A DNA stretch of 64,000 nucleotides from Alitibacter langaaensis DSM 22999 (GTDB lineage: Bacteria > Pseudomonadota > Gammaproteobacteria > Enterobacterales > Pasteurellaceae): the NCBI RefSeq assembly GCF_003096995.1, contig NZ_QENU01000007.1:1-64000 (forward strand), written 5' to 3'. Both the position numbers and the translations under genes were made by a program. Shown in pieces: positions 51,775 through 62,663 of the stretch. Under the pieces are notes generated by a model, which ran no database searches, was not told the DNA's origin, and was given only the letters and a program-made list of their open reading frames with translations. Numbering within the stretch: the stretch's first letter is position 1; every line of letters begins with the position of its first letter.

Positions 51775-53787
51775 TTAGCGTTTGGCGCGGAATACGCGTA
51801 ATGCGTAAATTGCCATGCCGATGACAAATGCCAATAAGCCTAAAACTTCTGCTGTACCGTCCCAGTTTTCGAGATCGAGAGCTAATGGTGCGTCGCTGCC
51901 GCCTGAGGTGACGGAGCCTGCAATAATAAATGCGAGCAAGACGCCAATTAAGCTTTCGCCGACAATTAAGCCCGCGGCAAACAATGTGCCATAGCGTTCT
52001 GCTTTTTTCTTCATTTCAACGGCATCTTTACCTGATTTGCGAGCATAATTTTCGATGTGGCGGTTGATCAACCAAGCGAGCAATGCCCCTACGAATAGCG
52101 GTGCGTTCACCACTGGCGGTAAGTAAATTCCCATACCCACGGCTAATGCAGGTAAAGCATATTTGCCGTTGCTTGATTTTTTCAACAGCGCGTCAATGGC
52201 GATCACGGCAACCCCTAACGCAATGCCTGTGTAAATGTATGACCATTCAAGATTATGTGCGAAAATCCCGTTAGAAATTGTCATCATCAATGTGGCTTGT
52301 GGCGCGGATAGCGCTTGTGCGGCATCCATGCCTTCGCGTGGCATTGCACCGCTGAAACCATAAGCGTTGAACAACAGTTCAAGCACAGGCGAGATAACAA
52401 ATGCACCCACGATACAGCCAATAATTAAAGCAGTTTGTTGGCGCCATGGTGTTGCATCGACTAACTGACCCGTTTTCAAATCTTGCAAGTTATCGTTAGA
52501 AATCGCCGCCGTCGTTACCACAATCGAACAGGTGAAAATGGTGAGTGCGGTTAAGAAACGTTGACCTTCCACTGTATCCATTAAACCAACACCTTTACCC
52601 AACGCCATTAAGACGAGGGAAGTGATAACCACAGAAATAATACCGATGCCTGAAATTGGGCTAGATGACGAGCCTACAAGCCCTGCCATATAACCACATG
52701 CCGCGGCGACAAAGAAGCCGATGACCACGGCTAGCACCGTACAGACCACGATTAATAACATCGATGTTTCTGCCGACAATGCTACTGGTTTGATAAATTC
52801 ATAAAGAGCTAACACGATTAACACGGTGCTGCCTAGCGTGATTAAACTCATCGCTTTAGGGGAAAGATCGCGAGAAGTGCGGTCAGTTTCTTGAATATTT
52901 TTATCGCCTAAGGCACGGAACGATTGGCGCATGCCTTCAAGCATAGGTTTAAGCAAAATTAATAGTGTCCAAATGGCGGCGATCCCGATAGTGCCAACGC
53001 CAATAAAGCGCACTTTGGTTTTCCAAATATCCATCGCATAACCAATCATATCGCCGTCAACAGGCATTGGCGCTGCGGCGCTGAAATAAGGCACAGCCAC
53101 GCCCCATGCCAGCACGATACCGATTAAAATAGCGATACCGCCCACTAAACCGACCAAATAGCCCGCACCTAATAATGCAAGAGAAAAGCCCATTGGCACT
53201 TGGAAAATAGCGTTGCCGCCTTTAAACCATAGACTTGCACCATCGGCGATTACGCGTAGCCCATTTGTTAAAAAGCTGACAACCGCAGCTAAAATACCAC
53301 CCGCCGCAATTTCTTTAATGCCACTTTCGCCATTTTGGCTGTCATCATGTCCCGCTTTAAGAATTTCTGCGGCGGCAACGCCTTCAGGATAAGGCAGTGT
53401 ACTCTTCACCACCATAACGTGGCGCAATGGCACGGTGAAAATTACCCCTAAAATCCCCCCAGCCATACAAACTAACAGGGTTTGCCAGAACGGGAAACCT
53501 TGCCAATAGCCCATCATTAACATCGCGGGTAACACGAAAATAACGGAAGATTGCGTCCCTGCTGATGAAGCTTGGGTCTGCACCATATTATTTTCAAGGA
53601 TATTAGAACCCGGAAAGAATTTCAGCACAGCCATAGAAATTACAGCAGCAGGAATGGACGAGGCGAAAGTCAAACCAACTTTCAAGCCTAAATAAACATT
53701 TGACGCGGTGAATACCACCGTAATCAATGCACCGAGCAGCATTCCACGGAATGTGAGCTCTTTTAATGTGGGTTGATGATTTATCAT
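51775..53787 (-). CDS. OPT family oligopeptide transporter
   Basis: 670 residues with about 15 membrane helices. OPT marks: ELTFRGMLLGALITVVFTASNVYLGL start, SSAGTQSSVIFVLPAMLMMGY and the NDNLQDLKTGQLVDATPWRQQ loop. It is a proton-driven importer of small peptides or metal chelates; H. influenzae has a close relative. Substrate unknown. Confidence 0.82.
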   Translation of the reverse strand: MINHQPTLKELTFRGMLLGALITVVFTASNVYLGLKVGLTFASSIPAAVISMAVLKFFPGSNILENNMVQTQASSAGTQSSVIFVLPAMLMMGYWQGFPFWQTLLVCMAGGILGVIFTVPLRHVMVVKSTLPYPEGVAAAEILKAGHDDSQNGESGIKEIAAGGILAAVVSFLTNGLRVIADGASLWFKGGNAIFQVPMGFSLALLGAGYLVGLVGGIAILIGIVLAWGVAVPYFSAAAPMPVDGDMIGYAMDIWKTKVRFIGVGTIGIAAIWTLLILLKPMLEGMRQSFRALGDKNIQETDRTSRDLSPKAMSLITLGSTVLIVLALYEFIKPVALSAETSMLLIVVCTVLAVVIGFFVAAACGYMAGLVGSSSSPISGIGIISVVITSLVLMALGKGVGLMDTVEGQRFLTALTIFTCSIVVTTAAISNDNLQDLKTGQLVDATPWRQQTALIIGCIVGAFVISPVLELLFNAYGFSGAMPREGMDAAQALSAPQATLMMTISNGIFAHNLEWSYIYTGIALGVAVIAIDALLKKSSNGKYALPALAVGMGIYLPPVVNAPLFVGALLAWLINRHIENYARKSGKDAVEMKKKAERYGTLFAAGLIVGESLIGVLLAFIIAGSVTSGGSDAPLALDLENWDGTAEVLGLLAFVIGMAIYALRVFRAKR

Positions 53788-53822
53788 ATTTACTTCTCTT
53801 GTTTAATTTAAAATGCTTTTAT

Positions 53823-55169
53823 CTAAGCGAGCTTGCGTAATTTAGCATAATAAAAGCCATCGCCACCAGATTCAGTTGGCAGAAATTGAAAGCCGACCGC
53901 ACTTTCTTGTTGGCTGAATGGCAGCGGTTCTAATTTGGCATTGGGGGTTTCCGCTAAAAAACGCATAATTTGCTGGCTATTTTCTTCAGGCAACAGGGAA
54001 CAAGTGGCGTAAAGCAAAATGCCATTGGGTTTTAATGTTGCCCAAAGTGCGGTCAAAATTTGCTGTTGTAATGCCACTAATTGCGCAATATCGTTTTCTT
54101 GGCGAAGCCATTTTATGTCGGGATGACGGCGAATAACGCCCGTTGCCGAGCAAGGCGCATCAAGCAAAATTCGGTCAAATTGGACCGCACTTTTACGCCC
54201 GATAATCTGTTCTGCAACGTCGGGCAACCAAGTGTGCGGCTCAGTTGCATCGCCACAAATTACCAAGGCTTTTTGCTGCAAGCGCGCCAAATTTTCGCGC
54301 ACACGTTTAAGGCGACTTTCTTCCACATCTAAAGCCACCACTTTTGCCGCAGGCGCTTGCTCTAAAATATGCGTAGTTTTCCCCCCGGGGGCGGCGCAGG
54401 CATCTAAAATCAGCTCGCCATTTTGAGGCGCTAACAAAATCGCCGACCATTGCGCGTGCAGATCTTGCACCGTTGCCCAACCGTCCGCAAAGTGCGGTAA
54501 ATTTTGTACACTTGTCGGGTTTTCTAAACGTAAAGCCAGAGGATTATCCGCGCTAAAGGCTTGAATTTCGCTTTCTGCTAATAATAATTGACGATAGTTT
54601 GCGGTGGAGCAATGTTGCTGATTAACACGGATCCACATCGGCGGTTTTTGATTATTGGCATCAATAATCTCACGCCAATTGGGGTAGGCTTTTTTCAATT
54701 TGTTGACAAACCAGTCGGGATGATTGGTTTGCCAGTTTTTATCCACAACGGCAAGGAGTGTTTCGCGCTCACGCAGAAAACGGCGCAACACGCCGTTCGT
54801 TAATCCACGAAAATTATCGGATTTCAGATCCTGTGTGGCGTTAACCGTTTCGTTGAGCGCAGCGTGTTCAGGCACGCGCATATAAAGAAGCTGATATAAA
54901 CCCACGAGCAATAAACAATGCACGATGCGGGTTTTGCCCTTGAGTGGTTTATCGACCAAAAGGCGAATAATCCATTCAAGGCGCGGCAGCACACGGCACA
55001 CCCCAAAACAAATTTCTTGCGATAATGGCAGATCTTGCGGTTTGATCTTGCTTTGCATTTCAGGAAGCAGGGTTGAAAGCGATTTTCCTTGATCTAATAC
55101 TTGCAAGATAATTTGCGCCGCCAATGCGCGAACGTTGCCATTCGCTAAAAGTGCGGTCGATTTTTTCAT
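53823..55169 (-). CDS. rsmB: 16S rRNA C967 m5C-methyltransferase RsmB
   Basis: 448 residues from the ATG at 55169 ([19 protein letters not shown]), which fits the family length; a longer frame to 55232 would overlap fmt. N-terminal NusB-like domain, then SAM site [15 protein letters not shown], catalytic [17 protein letters not shown] and the second Cys in [11 protein letters not shown]. It methylates C967 of 16S rRNA. It follows fmt. Confidence 0.9.
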   Translation of the reverse strand: MKKSTALLANGNVRALAAQIILQVLDQGKSLSTLLPEMQSKIKPQDLPLSQEICFGVCRVLPRLEWIIRLLVDKPLKGKTRIVHCLLLVGLYQLLYMRVPEHAALNETVNATQDLKSDNFRGLTNGVLRRFLRERETLLAVVDKNWQTNHPDWFVNKLKKAYPNWREIIDANNQKPPMWIRVNQQHCSTANYRQLLLAESEIQAFSADNPLALRLENPTSVQNLPHFADGWATVQDLHAQWSAILLAPQNGELILDACAAPGGKTTHILEQAPAAKVVALDVEESRLKRVRENLARLQQKALVICGDATEPHTWLPDVAEQIIGRKSAVQFDRILLDAPCSATGVIRRHPDIKWLRQENDIAQLVALQQQILTALWATLKPNGILLYATCSLLPEENSQQIMRFLAETPNAKLEPLPFSQQESAVGFQFLPTESGGDGFYYAKLRKLA

Positions 55170-55228
55170 TTTTTTCTCAGGCTTTGCCGTGTTATTGTTC
55201 TGAGCGAACGGTTTCTTGTAATGGGTTC

Positions 55229-56182
55229 TCATAACTGGCTACCTACCGCAAACCAGTCGCCACGGCCGTTTAAGAAATCTTGTACGCTCATCGGTTTTTT
55301 GCCAGATGGCTGTAATTGCGTGATGTTTAACACCCCATCGGTAGTGGCAATTTGCAGCCCTTTTTTGTCGAAAGCCAACACGCTGCCTGCAGGTTTGTTT
55401 TGATGCGGCAAAACTTCTGCTTGATAAACCTTAATGCGTTCTTCACGGCCATTTACCACAACCGTTAAAAATGCGATAGGCGCAGGATTAAAGGCGCGAA
55501 TGTTACGTTCGAGCTGAGCGGCAGAAAGCGACCAATCTAATTTGGCTTCTTCTTTAGTGAGTTTGTCCGCATAATTGCTTTGCTGATCGTCTTGGGTTTC
55601 TGGTGGGAATTTGCCACTTTCTAAATGATCCAACACCTCAATTAATGCTGGCGGTGCGAGTTCTGCCAATTTGCCATAAAGGGTGGCGGAAGTTTCATTC
55701 GGCGCAATATCACAATAGACTTTATGCAGCATATCGCCCGTGTCTAAACCTTCGTTCATCTGCATAATGGTTACTCCTGTTTGCGCATCGCCTGCCCAAA
55801 TTGCACGTTGAATTGGCGCAGCCCCACGCCAGCGCGGCAACAGCGAGCCATGCACGTTTAAGCAACCTACGCGTGGCGCTTCGAGCACAGCCGTTGGCAG
55901 AATTAAGCCATAAGCGACCACCACCATTACATCAGCGTTTAATGCTTTTAACTCGGCTTGTGCTTCCGCATTGCGCAATGATTTGGGTTGGTAAACGGGC
56001 AATTGATGTTGCTCTGCTAGCTGTTTGACAGGGCTGGCTTGCAGTTTTTTGCCGCGCCCTGCAGGCTTGTCTGGCTGCGTGTAAACCGCAACGACATTGT
56101 GTTGCGAATTGAGTAAGGCTTGTAAATGTTGAGCGGCAAAATCGGGCGTGCCGGCAAAGATAATATTTAAGTTTTTCATCAT
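55229..56182 (-). CDS. fmt: Methionyl-tRNA formyltransferase
   Basis: 317 residues. Formyl-transfer core with [20 protein letters not shown] and [19 protein letters not shown]-terminal [11 protein letters not shown]. It formylates initiator Met-tRNA. def, often adjacent, is not in the window. Confidence 0.92.
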   Translation of the reverse strand: MMKNLNIIFAGTPDFAAQHLQALLNSQHNVVAVYTQPDKPAGRGKKLQASPVKQLAEQHQLPVYQPKSLRNAEAQAELKALNADVMVVVAYGLILPTAVLEAPRVGCLNVHGSLLPRWRGAAPIQRAIWAGDAQTGVTIMQMNEGLDTGDMLHKVYCDIAPNETSATLYGKLAELAPPALIEVLDHLESGKFPPETQDDQQSNYADKLTKEEAKLDWSLSAAQLERNIRAFNPAPIAFLTVVVNGREERIKVYQAEVLPHQNKPAGSVLAFDKKGLQIATTDGVLNITQLQPSGKKPMSVQDFLNGRGDWFAVGSQL

Positions 56183-56244
56183 AAAGTGCTACGTCAAAAA
56201 AGTGATTATTAATGTTATGGTTAGCTTATGGAGAATAGGCGATG

Positions 56245-57291
56245 CTAACCTTTTTTCGCTAACCATTCTTGTTGGAAAGCAGAGAGTTCTTGGTGATTTT
56301 TGCGCCAGCGTTCCGTTTTTGTGAGTTCATCCCAACTGAATGATTTTTGTTTGAATAGACGCTGTAATCGGCGCTGACGGGCTTCAAAGTGCGGTCGAGT
56401 TTCATCAAGTTTTAGTTGATCGAGCACTTGTTCCACGCCCTCAGGTTCGTTGCAAAGTAGCAGCAAATCACAGCCTGCCGCTAATGCTTTTTCACTGCGA
56501 GCGACAAAATCGCCCATAAAACCCGCGCCTTTCATACCGAGATCATCAGAGAAAATGGCTCCGTCAAAGCCAAGCTGTTGGCGCAGAATTTGCTGTAACC
56601 AATAACTTGAGCCGCTAGCAGGCTGACTGTCGCATTGGGTGAAAATTACATGGGCAGGCATAATGGCATCCAGTTTGCCTTGCGCAATGAGCTGTTGGAA
56701 CGGCTGAATATCTCGCTCAAAAATGACCGCACTTGGGCGTTCATCATAAGGCGTTTCTAAGTGACTATCCGCTAACACATGACCATGTCCCGGAAAATGT
56801 TTGCCAGTGGTTGCCATGCCAGCCTGCTTCATGCCACTAATATAAGCAGAAGCCAGTTGAATCGCGGGTTCCACTTCGCCGCAGAAACTACGATCGCCAA
56901 TCGCCTTGCATTCATGTCCAAGATCTAACACAGGGGCAAAACTAAGATCGATATTCAATGCAGTCATTTCAGCCGCCATTTGCCAGCCTGTTTCTTCGGC
57001 AAGGCGTAATTGCTGCTGCGGATCTTGCTCTAGCACGGCAAAGGATTGCATCGCAGGAAGTTGGGTAAAGCCTTCACGAAAGCGTTGTACTCTGCCACCT
57101 TCTTGATCGATTGTGATCAGCAGATTTTTTTTCACCCGCTGGCGTATTTCTTTAATTAAGGCTTGGATTTGTTCGCGATCATAAAAGTTACGGCTGAACA
57201 GAATCAAGCCCGCCACCAAAGGATGTTCGAGCAGTTCTACTTCTTGTTGTTGCAGACTTTGACCTTTGAGATCGATGATAAGCGTTGACAT
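56245..57291 (-). CDS. nagZ: Beta-N-acetylhexosaminidase NagZ
   Basis: 348 residues, glycoside hydrolase family 3. Substrate loop [21 protein letters not shown] with the acid His and nucleophile Asp in [10 protein letters not shown]. It removes GlcNAc from muropeptides in the cytoplasm during cell-wall recycling, the same pathway as AmpD. Confidence 0.93.
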   Translation of the reverse strand: MSTLIIDLKGQSLQQQEVELLEHPLVAGLILFSRNFYDREQIQALIKEIRQRVKKNLLITIDQEGGRVQRFREGFTQLPAMQSFAVLEQDPQQQLRLAEETGWQMAAEMTALNIDLSFAPVLDLGHECKAIGDRSFCGEVEPAIQLASAYISGMKQAGMATTGKHFPGHGHVLADSHLETPYDERPSAVIFERDIQPFQQLIAQGKLDAIMPAHVIFTQCDSQPASGSSYWLQQILRQQLGFDGAIFSDDLGMKGAGFMGDFVARSEKALAAGCDLLLLCNEPEGVEQVLDQLKLDETRPHFEARQRRLQRLFKQKSFSWDELTKTERWRKNHQELSAFQQEWLAKKG

Positions 57292-57292
57292 A

Positions 57293-57643
57293 TTAATTTC
57301 TTAAATATAAGCGGTAATTGACGCTTTCAGGAGTTGGTTTAATTAATTCAATATTTTGTTTTTGCTGTGGTTGCAGCAATAACGAACCGCTGAAAGCTTC
57401 TTGTTGGTCATTTGCAGGTTGGGTTACGCCATTTTCAGCATACCAAAATACGTCATAACGCACGGTAAGTGGTTGCTGACTTTTATTTTTTACCCAAGCA
57501 GAATGGCTGCCAGCACTGGCATCAACGTAGGGATTTAACGCCGCATCAATGTTTAAAATAGGCTGGTAAGTATGCACTAAGTTTGGTGCGGAAGAGCAAG
57601 CTGCAAGCAAAAGTGCGGTTAAAATAAAGAGAAATTTTTTCAT
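57293..57643 (-). CDS. ycfL: YcfL-family lipoprotein
   Basis: 116 residues from the ATG at 57643 ([16 protein letters not shown], lipobox LLAAC). DUF1425 fold with [12 protein letters not shown]. Start overlaps the hinT stop (TAATG). Function is unknown, although E. coli ycfL lies in the same hinT-nagZ cluster. The lpoB and thiK genes found between ycfL and nagZ in E. coli are absent. Confidence 0.78.
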   Translation of the reverse strand: MKKFLFILTALLLAACSSAPNLVHTYQPILNIDAALNPYVDASAGSHSAWVKNKSQQPLTVRYDVFWYAENGVTQPANDQQEAFSGSLLLQPQQKQNIELIKPTPESVNYRLYLRN

Positions 57644-57993
57644 TATTTTGCCAACATTTTGCCTAAAGGTTCGCCGCCAACTAAATGCATATGAATGTGG
57701 AAAACTTCTTGTCCGCCGTGTTTGTTGCAATTCACGATTAGGCGATAGCCTTCTTCAGCAATGCCTTCTTGTTTGGCGATTTTTGCTGCCACGGTGAACA
57801 AACGCCCTAGGCTGACTTCATCTTCTGAGGTGATGTCATTGACGGTTGGAATCACTTTGTTAGGGATAATCAGAATATGGGTTGGCGCTTGTGGGGCGAT
57901 ATCGCGAAATGCGGTAACAAGTTCGTCTTGATAAACAATATCCGCTGGGATTTCTTTGCGAATGATTTTGCTGAAAATAGTTTCTTCTGCCAT
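57643..57993 (-). CDS. hinT: HIT family purine nucleoside phosphoramidase HinT
   Basis: 116 residues. HIT motif HIHMHLVGG and [19 protein letters not shown] start. It cleaves aminoacyl-AMP and other P-N bonds. First gene of hinT-ycfL-nagZ. Confidence 0.9.
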   Translation of the reverse strand: MAEETIFSKIIRKEIPADIVYQDELVTAFRDIAPQAPTHILIIPNKVIPTVNDITSEDEVSLGRLFTVAAKIAKQEGIAEEGYRLIVNCNKHGGQEVFHIHMHLVGGEPLGKMLAK

Positions 57994-58243
57994 CGGGTTT
58001 TCCTTGTAAAATTTGGTAATTTTTCACCGCACTTTTTAACAGAAAATGAGCGAAAAGGCAATTTTAGCACGACAGAGTTTGATCTAGCGCAAGTTTGTTC
58101 TTTTTAGCATAAAATCTTTTTTTACTTTGAGGTCTGATTCCCATATAATAAACAAATCTTATAAATTTTAAAAAATTGTTGAATTTGCAGTTTGTTCATT
58201 TTTTGCATAAAATAAACAGGCTCTCATTGATAAGGTATAACCG

Positions 58244-59104
58244 ATGACAACTGAAGAAAAGATGTCTACTGTGGCTGCAACGCCGACCGAAATGGCGCAA
58301 ATTGGTGAAGATGCAGGTGCGTATAAAGCCAGTAAAAATCAATTCTATTCTTTCCTTTCTGCAATTTCTGCAGGTGCATTTATTGCATTAGCTTTCGTTT
58401 TCTATACTACAACACAAACTGGCACCGCAGGCGCACCTTGGGGTTTAACCAAATTGGTGGGCGGTTTAGTGTTCTCATTAGGCGTGATTATGGTGGTGGT
58501 TTGCGGTTGCGAACTCTTCACTTCATCTACAATGACGATGGTCGCCCGCGCAAATAATCGAATCAGCACATTCCAAATGCTACGCAACTGGGTAGTAGTG
58601 TATTTCGGTAACTTTGTCGGCGGTTTGTTTATAGTTGCTTTAATTTGGATGAGTGGTCAAATTATGGCAGCCAATGGGCAATGGGGTTTAACAATTTTAA
58701 ATACGGCGCAACATAAAATTCATCATACTTGGTCAGAAGCGTTTGCCCTTGGTATGTTGTGTAACATTATGGTGTGTTTAGCCGTGTGGATGACTTACGC
58801 AGGCAAAACTTTAACAGATAAAGCCTTTATTCAAATTTTACCAATTGGTTTATTCGTTGCTTCAGGCTTTGAACATAGTGTGGCGAATATGTTTATGATT
58901 CCAATGGGAATATTAACTGCACATTTTAGTGCGCCAGAATTTTGGCAATCCATTGGCTTAAATCCAGAGCAATATGCGGATTTAGATCTTTATCATTTTA
59001 TTGTGAAAAATTTAATTCCTGTCACTTTAGGAAATATCGTGGGTGGTGGCGTATGTGTTGCGTTAATGCAGTGGTACACCAATAAACCACACGCTCATCA
59101 CTAA
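58244..59104 (+). CDS. focA: Formate channel FocA
   Basis: 286 residues with six membrane helices of the FNT family (LSAISAGAFIALAFVFYTTT; VVVYFGNFVGGLF; ASGFEHSVANMFMIPMG). It passes formate across the inner membrane. It precedes pflB in the same direction. An imperfect FNR-like site (TTGATCTAGCGCAA at 58079-58092) lies upstream, and a TATAAT hexamer follows later, so the promoter layout is uncertain. Confidence 0.92.
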   Translation: MTTEEKMSTVAATPTEMAQIGEDAGAYKASKNQFYSFLSAISAGAFIALAFVFYTTTQTGTAGAPWGLTKLVGGLVFSLGVIMVVVCGCELFTSSTMTMVARANNRISTFQMLRNWVVVYFGNFVGGLFIVALIWMSGQIMAANGQWGLTILNTAQHKIHHTWSEAFALGMLCNIMVCLAVWMTYAGKTLTDKAFIQILPIGLFVASGFEHSVANMFMIPMGILTAHFSAPEFWQSIGLNPEQYADLDLYHFIVKNLIPVTLGNIVGGGVCVALMQWYTNKPHAHH

Positions 59105-59119
59105 TAATCGTTTTGGCGT

Positions 59120-59157
59120 AAGTGCGGTCAAAAAATGTTGTATTTTTCACCGCACTT
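59120..59157 (+). terminator. Uptake-signal hairpin between focA and pflB
   Basis: AAGTGCGGTCAAAAA (59120-59134) and TTTTTCACCGCACTT (59143-59157) pair over 15 bases with one mismatch. It lacks a following T run. It lies between two genes of one operon, so it may act as an attenuator or mRNA stability point. Confidence 0.55.
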
Positions 59158-59199
59158 GCAAGGTTTCATATATCAATACTAACAAAAGGAAGTATTACA

Positions 59200-61524
59200 A
59201 TGGCTCAATTAACAGAAGCTCAACAAAAAGCATGGGCTGGTTTTAAACCAGGTGCATGGCAAACTGAAGTTAACTTACGTGACTTCATCCAAACTAACTA
59301 CACACCGTATGAAGGTGACGAATCATTCTTAGCGGACGCAACTGCTGCAACAACAGCATTATGGACGCAAGTAATGGAAGGTATCAAAGAAGAAAACCGT
59401 ACTCACGCACCGTTAGATTTCGATGAACATACACCATCAACAATTACTTCACATGCACCGGGCTATATTCAAAAAGATTTAGAAAAAATCGTTGGTTTAC
59501 AAACTGATGCGCCATTAAAACGTGCAATTATGCCGTTCGGTGGTATCAATATGATCAAAGGTTCTTGCCAAGTTTACGGCCGTACTTTAGATCCTAAAGT
59601 AGAAAAAATCTTTACTGAATATCGTAAAACTCACAACCAAGGTGTGTTTGATGTTTATACACCAGACATTTTGCGTTGCCGTAAATCAGGTGTATTAACA
59701 GGTTTACCAGATGCGTATGGTCGTGGTCGTATCATCGGTGACTACCGCCGTGTTGCACTTTACGGTATCGACTTCTTAATGAAAGACAAAAAAGCACAAT
59801 TCGATTCTTTACAACCACGTTTAGAAGCGGGTGAAGATTTACAAGCGACAATTCAATTACGCGAAGAAATCGCAGAACAACACCGTGCTTTAGGTCAAAT
59901 CAAACAAATGGCTGCATCATACGGCTGTGATATTTCAGGCCCTGCAACAAATGCACAAGAAGCAATCCAATGGACTTACTTCGGTTACCTTGCTGCAATC
60001 AAATCACAAAACGGTGCAGCGATGTCATTTGGTCGTACATCAACCTTCTTAGATATCTATATTGAACGTGATTTACAAAATGGCGTGATCACTGAACAAG
60101 AAGCACAAGAATTAATGGACCACTTAGTAATGAAATTACGTATGGTTCGTTTCTTACGTACACCAGAATACGATCAATTATTCTCAGGTGACCCAATGTG
60201 GGCAACTGAAACCATCGCAGGTATGGGCTTAGACGGTCGTCCATTAGTGACTAAAAACAGCTTCCGTATCCTTCACACTTTATACACAATGGGTACATCT
60301 CCAGAACCAAACTTAACCATTCTTTGGTCTGAACAATTACCTGAAGCGTTCAAACGTTATTGTGCAAAAGTGTCAATTGATACTTCATCTGTTCAATACG
60401 AAAATGACGATTTAATGCGTCCAGACTTTAACAACGATGACTATGCAATCGCGTGTTGTGTATCACCAATGATCGTTGGTAAACAAATGCAATTCTTCGG
60501 TGCACGTGCAAACTTAGCGAAAACAATGCTTTACGCTATCAACGGCGGTGTGGACGAGAAAAATGGTATGCAAGTTGGTCCTAAATCTGAACCAATGACT
60601 GATGAAGTTTTAGACTTCGACAAAGTTATGGCTCGTATGGATCACTTCATGGATTGGTTAGCAACACAATATGTGACTGCGTTAAATATCATCCACTTCA
60701 TGCACGATAAATATGCGTATGAAGCATCATTAATGGCATTACATGATCGTGATGTAATTCGCACAATGGCATGTGGTATCGCAGGTCTTTCTGTTGCGGC
60801 TGACTCTCTTTCTGCCATCAAATATGCAAAAGTGAAACCAATTCGTGGCGATATCGAAATCAAAAATAAAGCAGGTGAAGTAACAGGTGTTGCGAAAAAC
60901 TTAGCATTAGACTTTGAAATCGAAGGAGAATATCCACAATTCGGTAACAACGACCCACGTGTTGATGACATCGCAGTTGATTTAGTAGAACGTTTTATGA
61001 AAAAAATCCAAACACATAAAACATACCGCAATGCAACACCAACACAATCAATCCTTACCATCACTTCAAACGTGGTTTACGGTAAAAAAACAGGTAATAC
61101 ACCTGATGGCCGTCGTGCTGGTGCGCCATTTGGTCCAGGTGCTAACCCAATGCACGGTCGTGACCAAAAAGGTGCGGTTGCTTCATTAACATCTGTGGCT
61201 AAACTTCCATTTGAATACGCAAAAGATGGTATTTCATACACATTCTCAATCGTACCAAATGCGTTAGGTAAAGATGATGAGTCACAACGCCGTAACCTTG
61301 CTGGCTTAATGGATGGTTATTTCCACCACGAAGCAACAGTTGAAGGCGGTCAACACTTGAACGTAAACGTATTAAACCGTGAAACATTATTAGACGCGGT
61401 TGAAAACCCAGATAAATATCCACAATTAACAATTCGTGTATCTGGTTACGCAGTACGTTTCAATTCATTGACTCGTGAACAACAACAAGACGTTATCACT
61501 CGTACATTCACTGAATCAATGTAA
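59200..61524 (+). CDS. pflB: Pyruvate formate-lyase
   Basis: 774 residues from the ATG at 59200 (AAAGGAAGT upstream). Active-site Cys pair in IACCVSPM; the glycyl radical Gly in [12 protein letters not shown] near the C-terminus. It splits pyruvate to formate and acetyl-CoA without oxygen. pflA, which activates it and is adjacent in H. influenzae, is not in this window. Codon use shows high expression. Confidence 0.95.
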   Translation: MAQLTEAQQKAWAGFKPGAWQTEVNLRDFIQTNYTPYEGDESFLADATAATTALWTQVMEGIKEENRTHAPLDFDEHTPSTITSHAPGYIQKDLEKIVGLQTDAPLKRAIMPFGGINMIKGSCQVYGRTLDPKVEKIFTEYRKTHNQGVFDVYTPDILRCRKSGVLTGLPDAYGRGRIIGDYRRVALYGIDFLMKDKKAQFDSLQPRLEAGEDLQATIQLREEIAEQHRALGQIKQMAASYGCDISGPATNAQEAIQWTYFGYLAAIKSQNGAAMSFGRTSTFLDIYIERDLQNGVITEQEAQELMDHLVMKLRMVRFLRTPEYDQLFSGDPMWATETIAGMGLDGRPLVTKNSFRILHTLYTMGTSPEPNLTILWSEQLPEAFKRYCAKVSIDTSSVQYENDDLMRPDFNNDDYAIACCVSPMIVGKQMQFFGARANLAKTMLYAINGGVDEKNGMQVGPKSEPMTDEVLDFDKVMARMDHFMDWLATQYVTALNIIHFMHDKYAYEASLMALHDRDVIRTMACGIAGLSVAADSLSAIKYAKVKPIRGDIEIKNKAGEVTGVAKNLALDFEIEGEYPQFGNNDPRVDDIAVDLVERFMKKIQTHKTYRNATPTQSILTITSNVVYGKKTGNTPDGRRAGAPFGPGANPMHGRDQKGAVASLTSVAKLPFEYAKDGISYTFSIVPNALGKDDESQRRNLAGLMDGYFHHEATVEGGQHLNVNVLNRETLLDAVENPDKYPQLTIRVSGYAVRFNSLTREQQQDVITRTFTESM

Positions 61525-61563
61525 TTTGATTGAATCGAATGTAACGAAAATGTAATAAAAGTT

Positions 61564-61602
61564 GACCGCACTTTGTTCTGATACTAAGTGCGGTCGTTTT
61601 TT
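61564..61602 (+). terminator. Terminator behind pflB made of paired uptake signals
   Basis: GACCGCACTT (61564-61573) pairs with AAGTGCGGTC (61586-61595), followed by seven Ts. Confidence 0.85.
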
Positions 61603-61614
61603 TAGGAGTTTTAT

Positions 61615-61905
61615 ATGAGTATTACCGTATTAGCCACATTCAATGTTAAAGCGGATAAAGTTGAGTTATTTTTAGAAACTTGCCGTGAATTAACTGCGCA
61701 TACGCAGAATGACAAAGGCGTAGAATCTTATGAATTACAACGCAATAGCGATGATCCAAATCATTTTGTATTTGTCGAACGCTGGGCGAGTAAAGCGGAT
61801 TTAGATGTGCATTTAGAAACAGCACATATCAAGAAAGCGTTTCCGATTTTGCTAGAATGCAGTGCAACAGAGCCGAAAGTTCAGATTTTTAATAAAGCGT
61901 TTTAA
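61615..61905 (+). CDS. Antibiotic biosynthesis monooxygenase-like (ABM) protein
   Basis: 96 residues, ferredoxin-like ABM/YgiN fold: MSITVLATFNVKADKVELFLE start, YELQRNSDDPNHFVFVERW and the late HIKKAFP. Related proteins are quinol monooxygenases or heme-handling enzymes; the role here is unknown. AGGAG precedes the ATG, only 12 bases behind the pflB terminator. Confidence 0.75.
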   Translation: MSITVLATFNVKADKVELFLETCRELTAHTQNDKGVESYELQRNSDDPNHFVFVERWASKADLDVHLETAHIKKAFPILLECSATEPKVQIFNKAF

Positions 61906-61957
61906 TATAAGCACTTCAATATCACTGCTTTAATATCAGAACTTTAAGATAACAAAA

Positions 61958-61983
61958 ATGCGGTCAAAATTGACCGCACTTTG
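61958..61983. terminator. Paired uptake-signal hairpin between the ABM gene and the FMN reductase remnant
   Basis: TGCGGTCA (61959-61966) pairs with TGACCGCA (61971-61978). The left arm is a decayed uptake signal (AAATGCGGT instead of AAGTGCGGT). It separates two convergent genes. Confidence 0.6.
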
Positions 61984-62026
61984 AGTAGAAATTAATTAGG
62001 CGCTAATACTTTTACACCATAAGACT

Positions 62027-62578
62027 TTAGAATTTGCTTACAAAGTCTGTATAAGAATTGATAAATCCAGCCAACATTGATTTTACTGGCTCAGAGGCGA
62101 TTTCGCCATTTTCACTGATTACACCATTGTAAATCCCGCCTACATTCGCTGCAAACGAGGCAGTTGGCATATTAATAAACGCACCAGAGCAAACTGTGCG
62201 AAGATGATCCGCTGCACGAACGCCGCCTGCAGCACCTGCTGCAACAGAAACGATACCTGCTGGTTTGCCGATCCAAAGGCTTTGTCCCATTGGGCGTGAG
62301 CCAATATCAATCGCATTTTTAATCATTGCTGAGAAGCTTGCGTTATGTTCAGGAGTAACGAACAATACCGCGTCTGCTTTGGCGATTTCTGCACGGAAAC
62401 GGCTATATTATGCTACTTCTTGTGCGTCTAAATCGCGGTCGTAAAGAGGAAGATCTGAAATTTCTACGAAATTTAATTGAATGCTAGCTGGATCGATACT
62501 TTGCAAATAACGTGCTACGATTTTGCTAACGGATGTTGTACTGTTGCTGCCAACTAAAACGGCGACTTGTTTGGTCAT
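62027..62578 (-). pseudogene. NAD(P)H-dependent FMN reductase (ChrR/YieF-like), interrupted by an in-frame TAA
   Basis: The frame from the ATG at 62578 (MTKQVAVLVGSNSTTSVSKI) to 62027 would encode 182 residues plus the stop, the length of ChrR-type flavin reductases. A TAA at 62408-62410 stops it after 56 residues (DAQEVA-stop); the same frame then continues YSRFRAEIAKADAVLFVTPEHNASF and on to the end. A CAA to TAA change is likely. Flavin-binding GSNSTT loop and VTPEHN loop are otherwise intact. It follows doxX in the same direction. Confidence 0.8.
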
Positions 62579-62601
62579 TATTTTGTCCTTATTTGTTAGA
62601 A

Positions 62602-62630
62602 GAGGCTGTTTATACAAGATAAACAGCCTC
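62602..62630. other. 12-bp perfect hairpin between doxX and the FMN reductase remnant
   Basis: GAGGCTGTTTAT (62602-62613) pairs with ATAAACAGCCTC (62619-62630), five-base loop. No T run follows on the minus strand, so termination is uncertain. Confidence 0.6.
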
Positions 62631-62663
62631 GAATTACCGAGATGAATTATATCCGAATTTTAA

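Noticed and set aside
58079-58092. FNR-like TTGATCTAGCGCAA upstream of focA
   Set aside because: Only the left half matches the consensus, and the distance to the best -10 hexamers does not fit a standard activator position, so I mention it only under focA.
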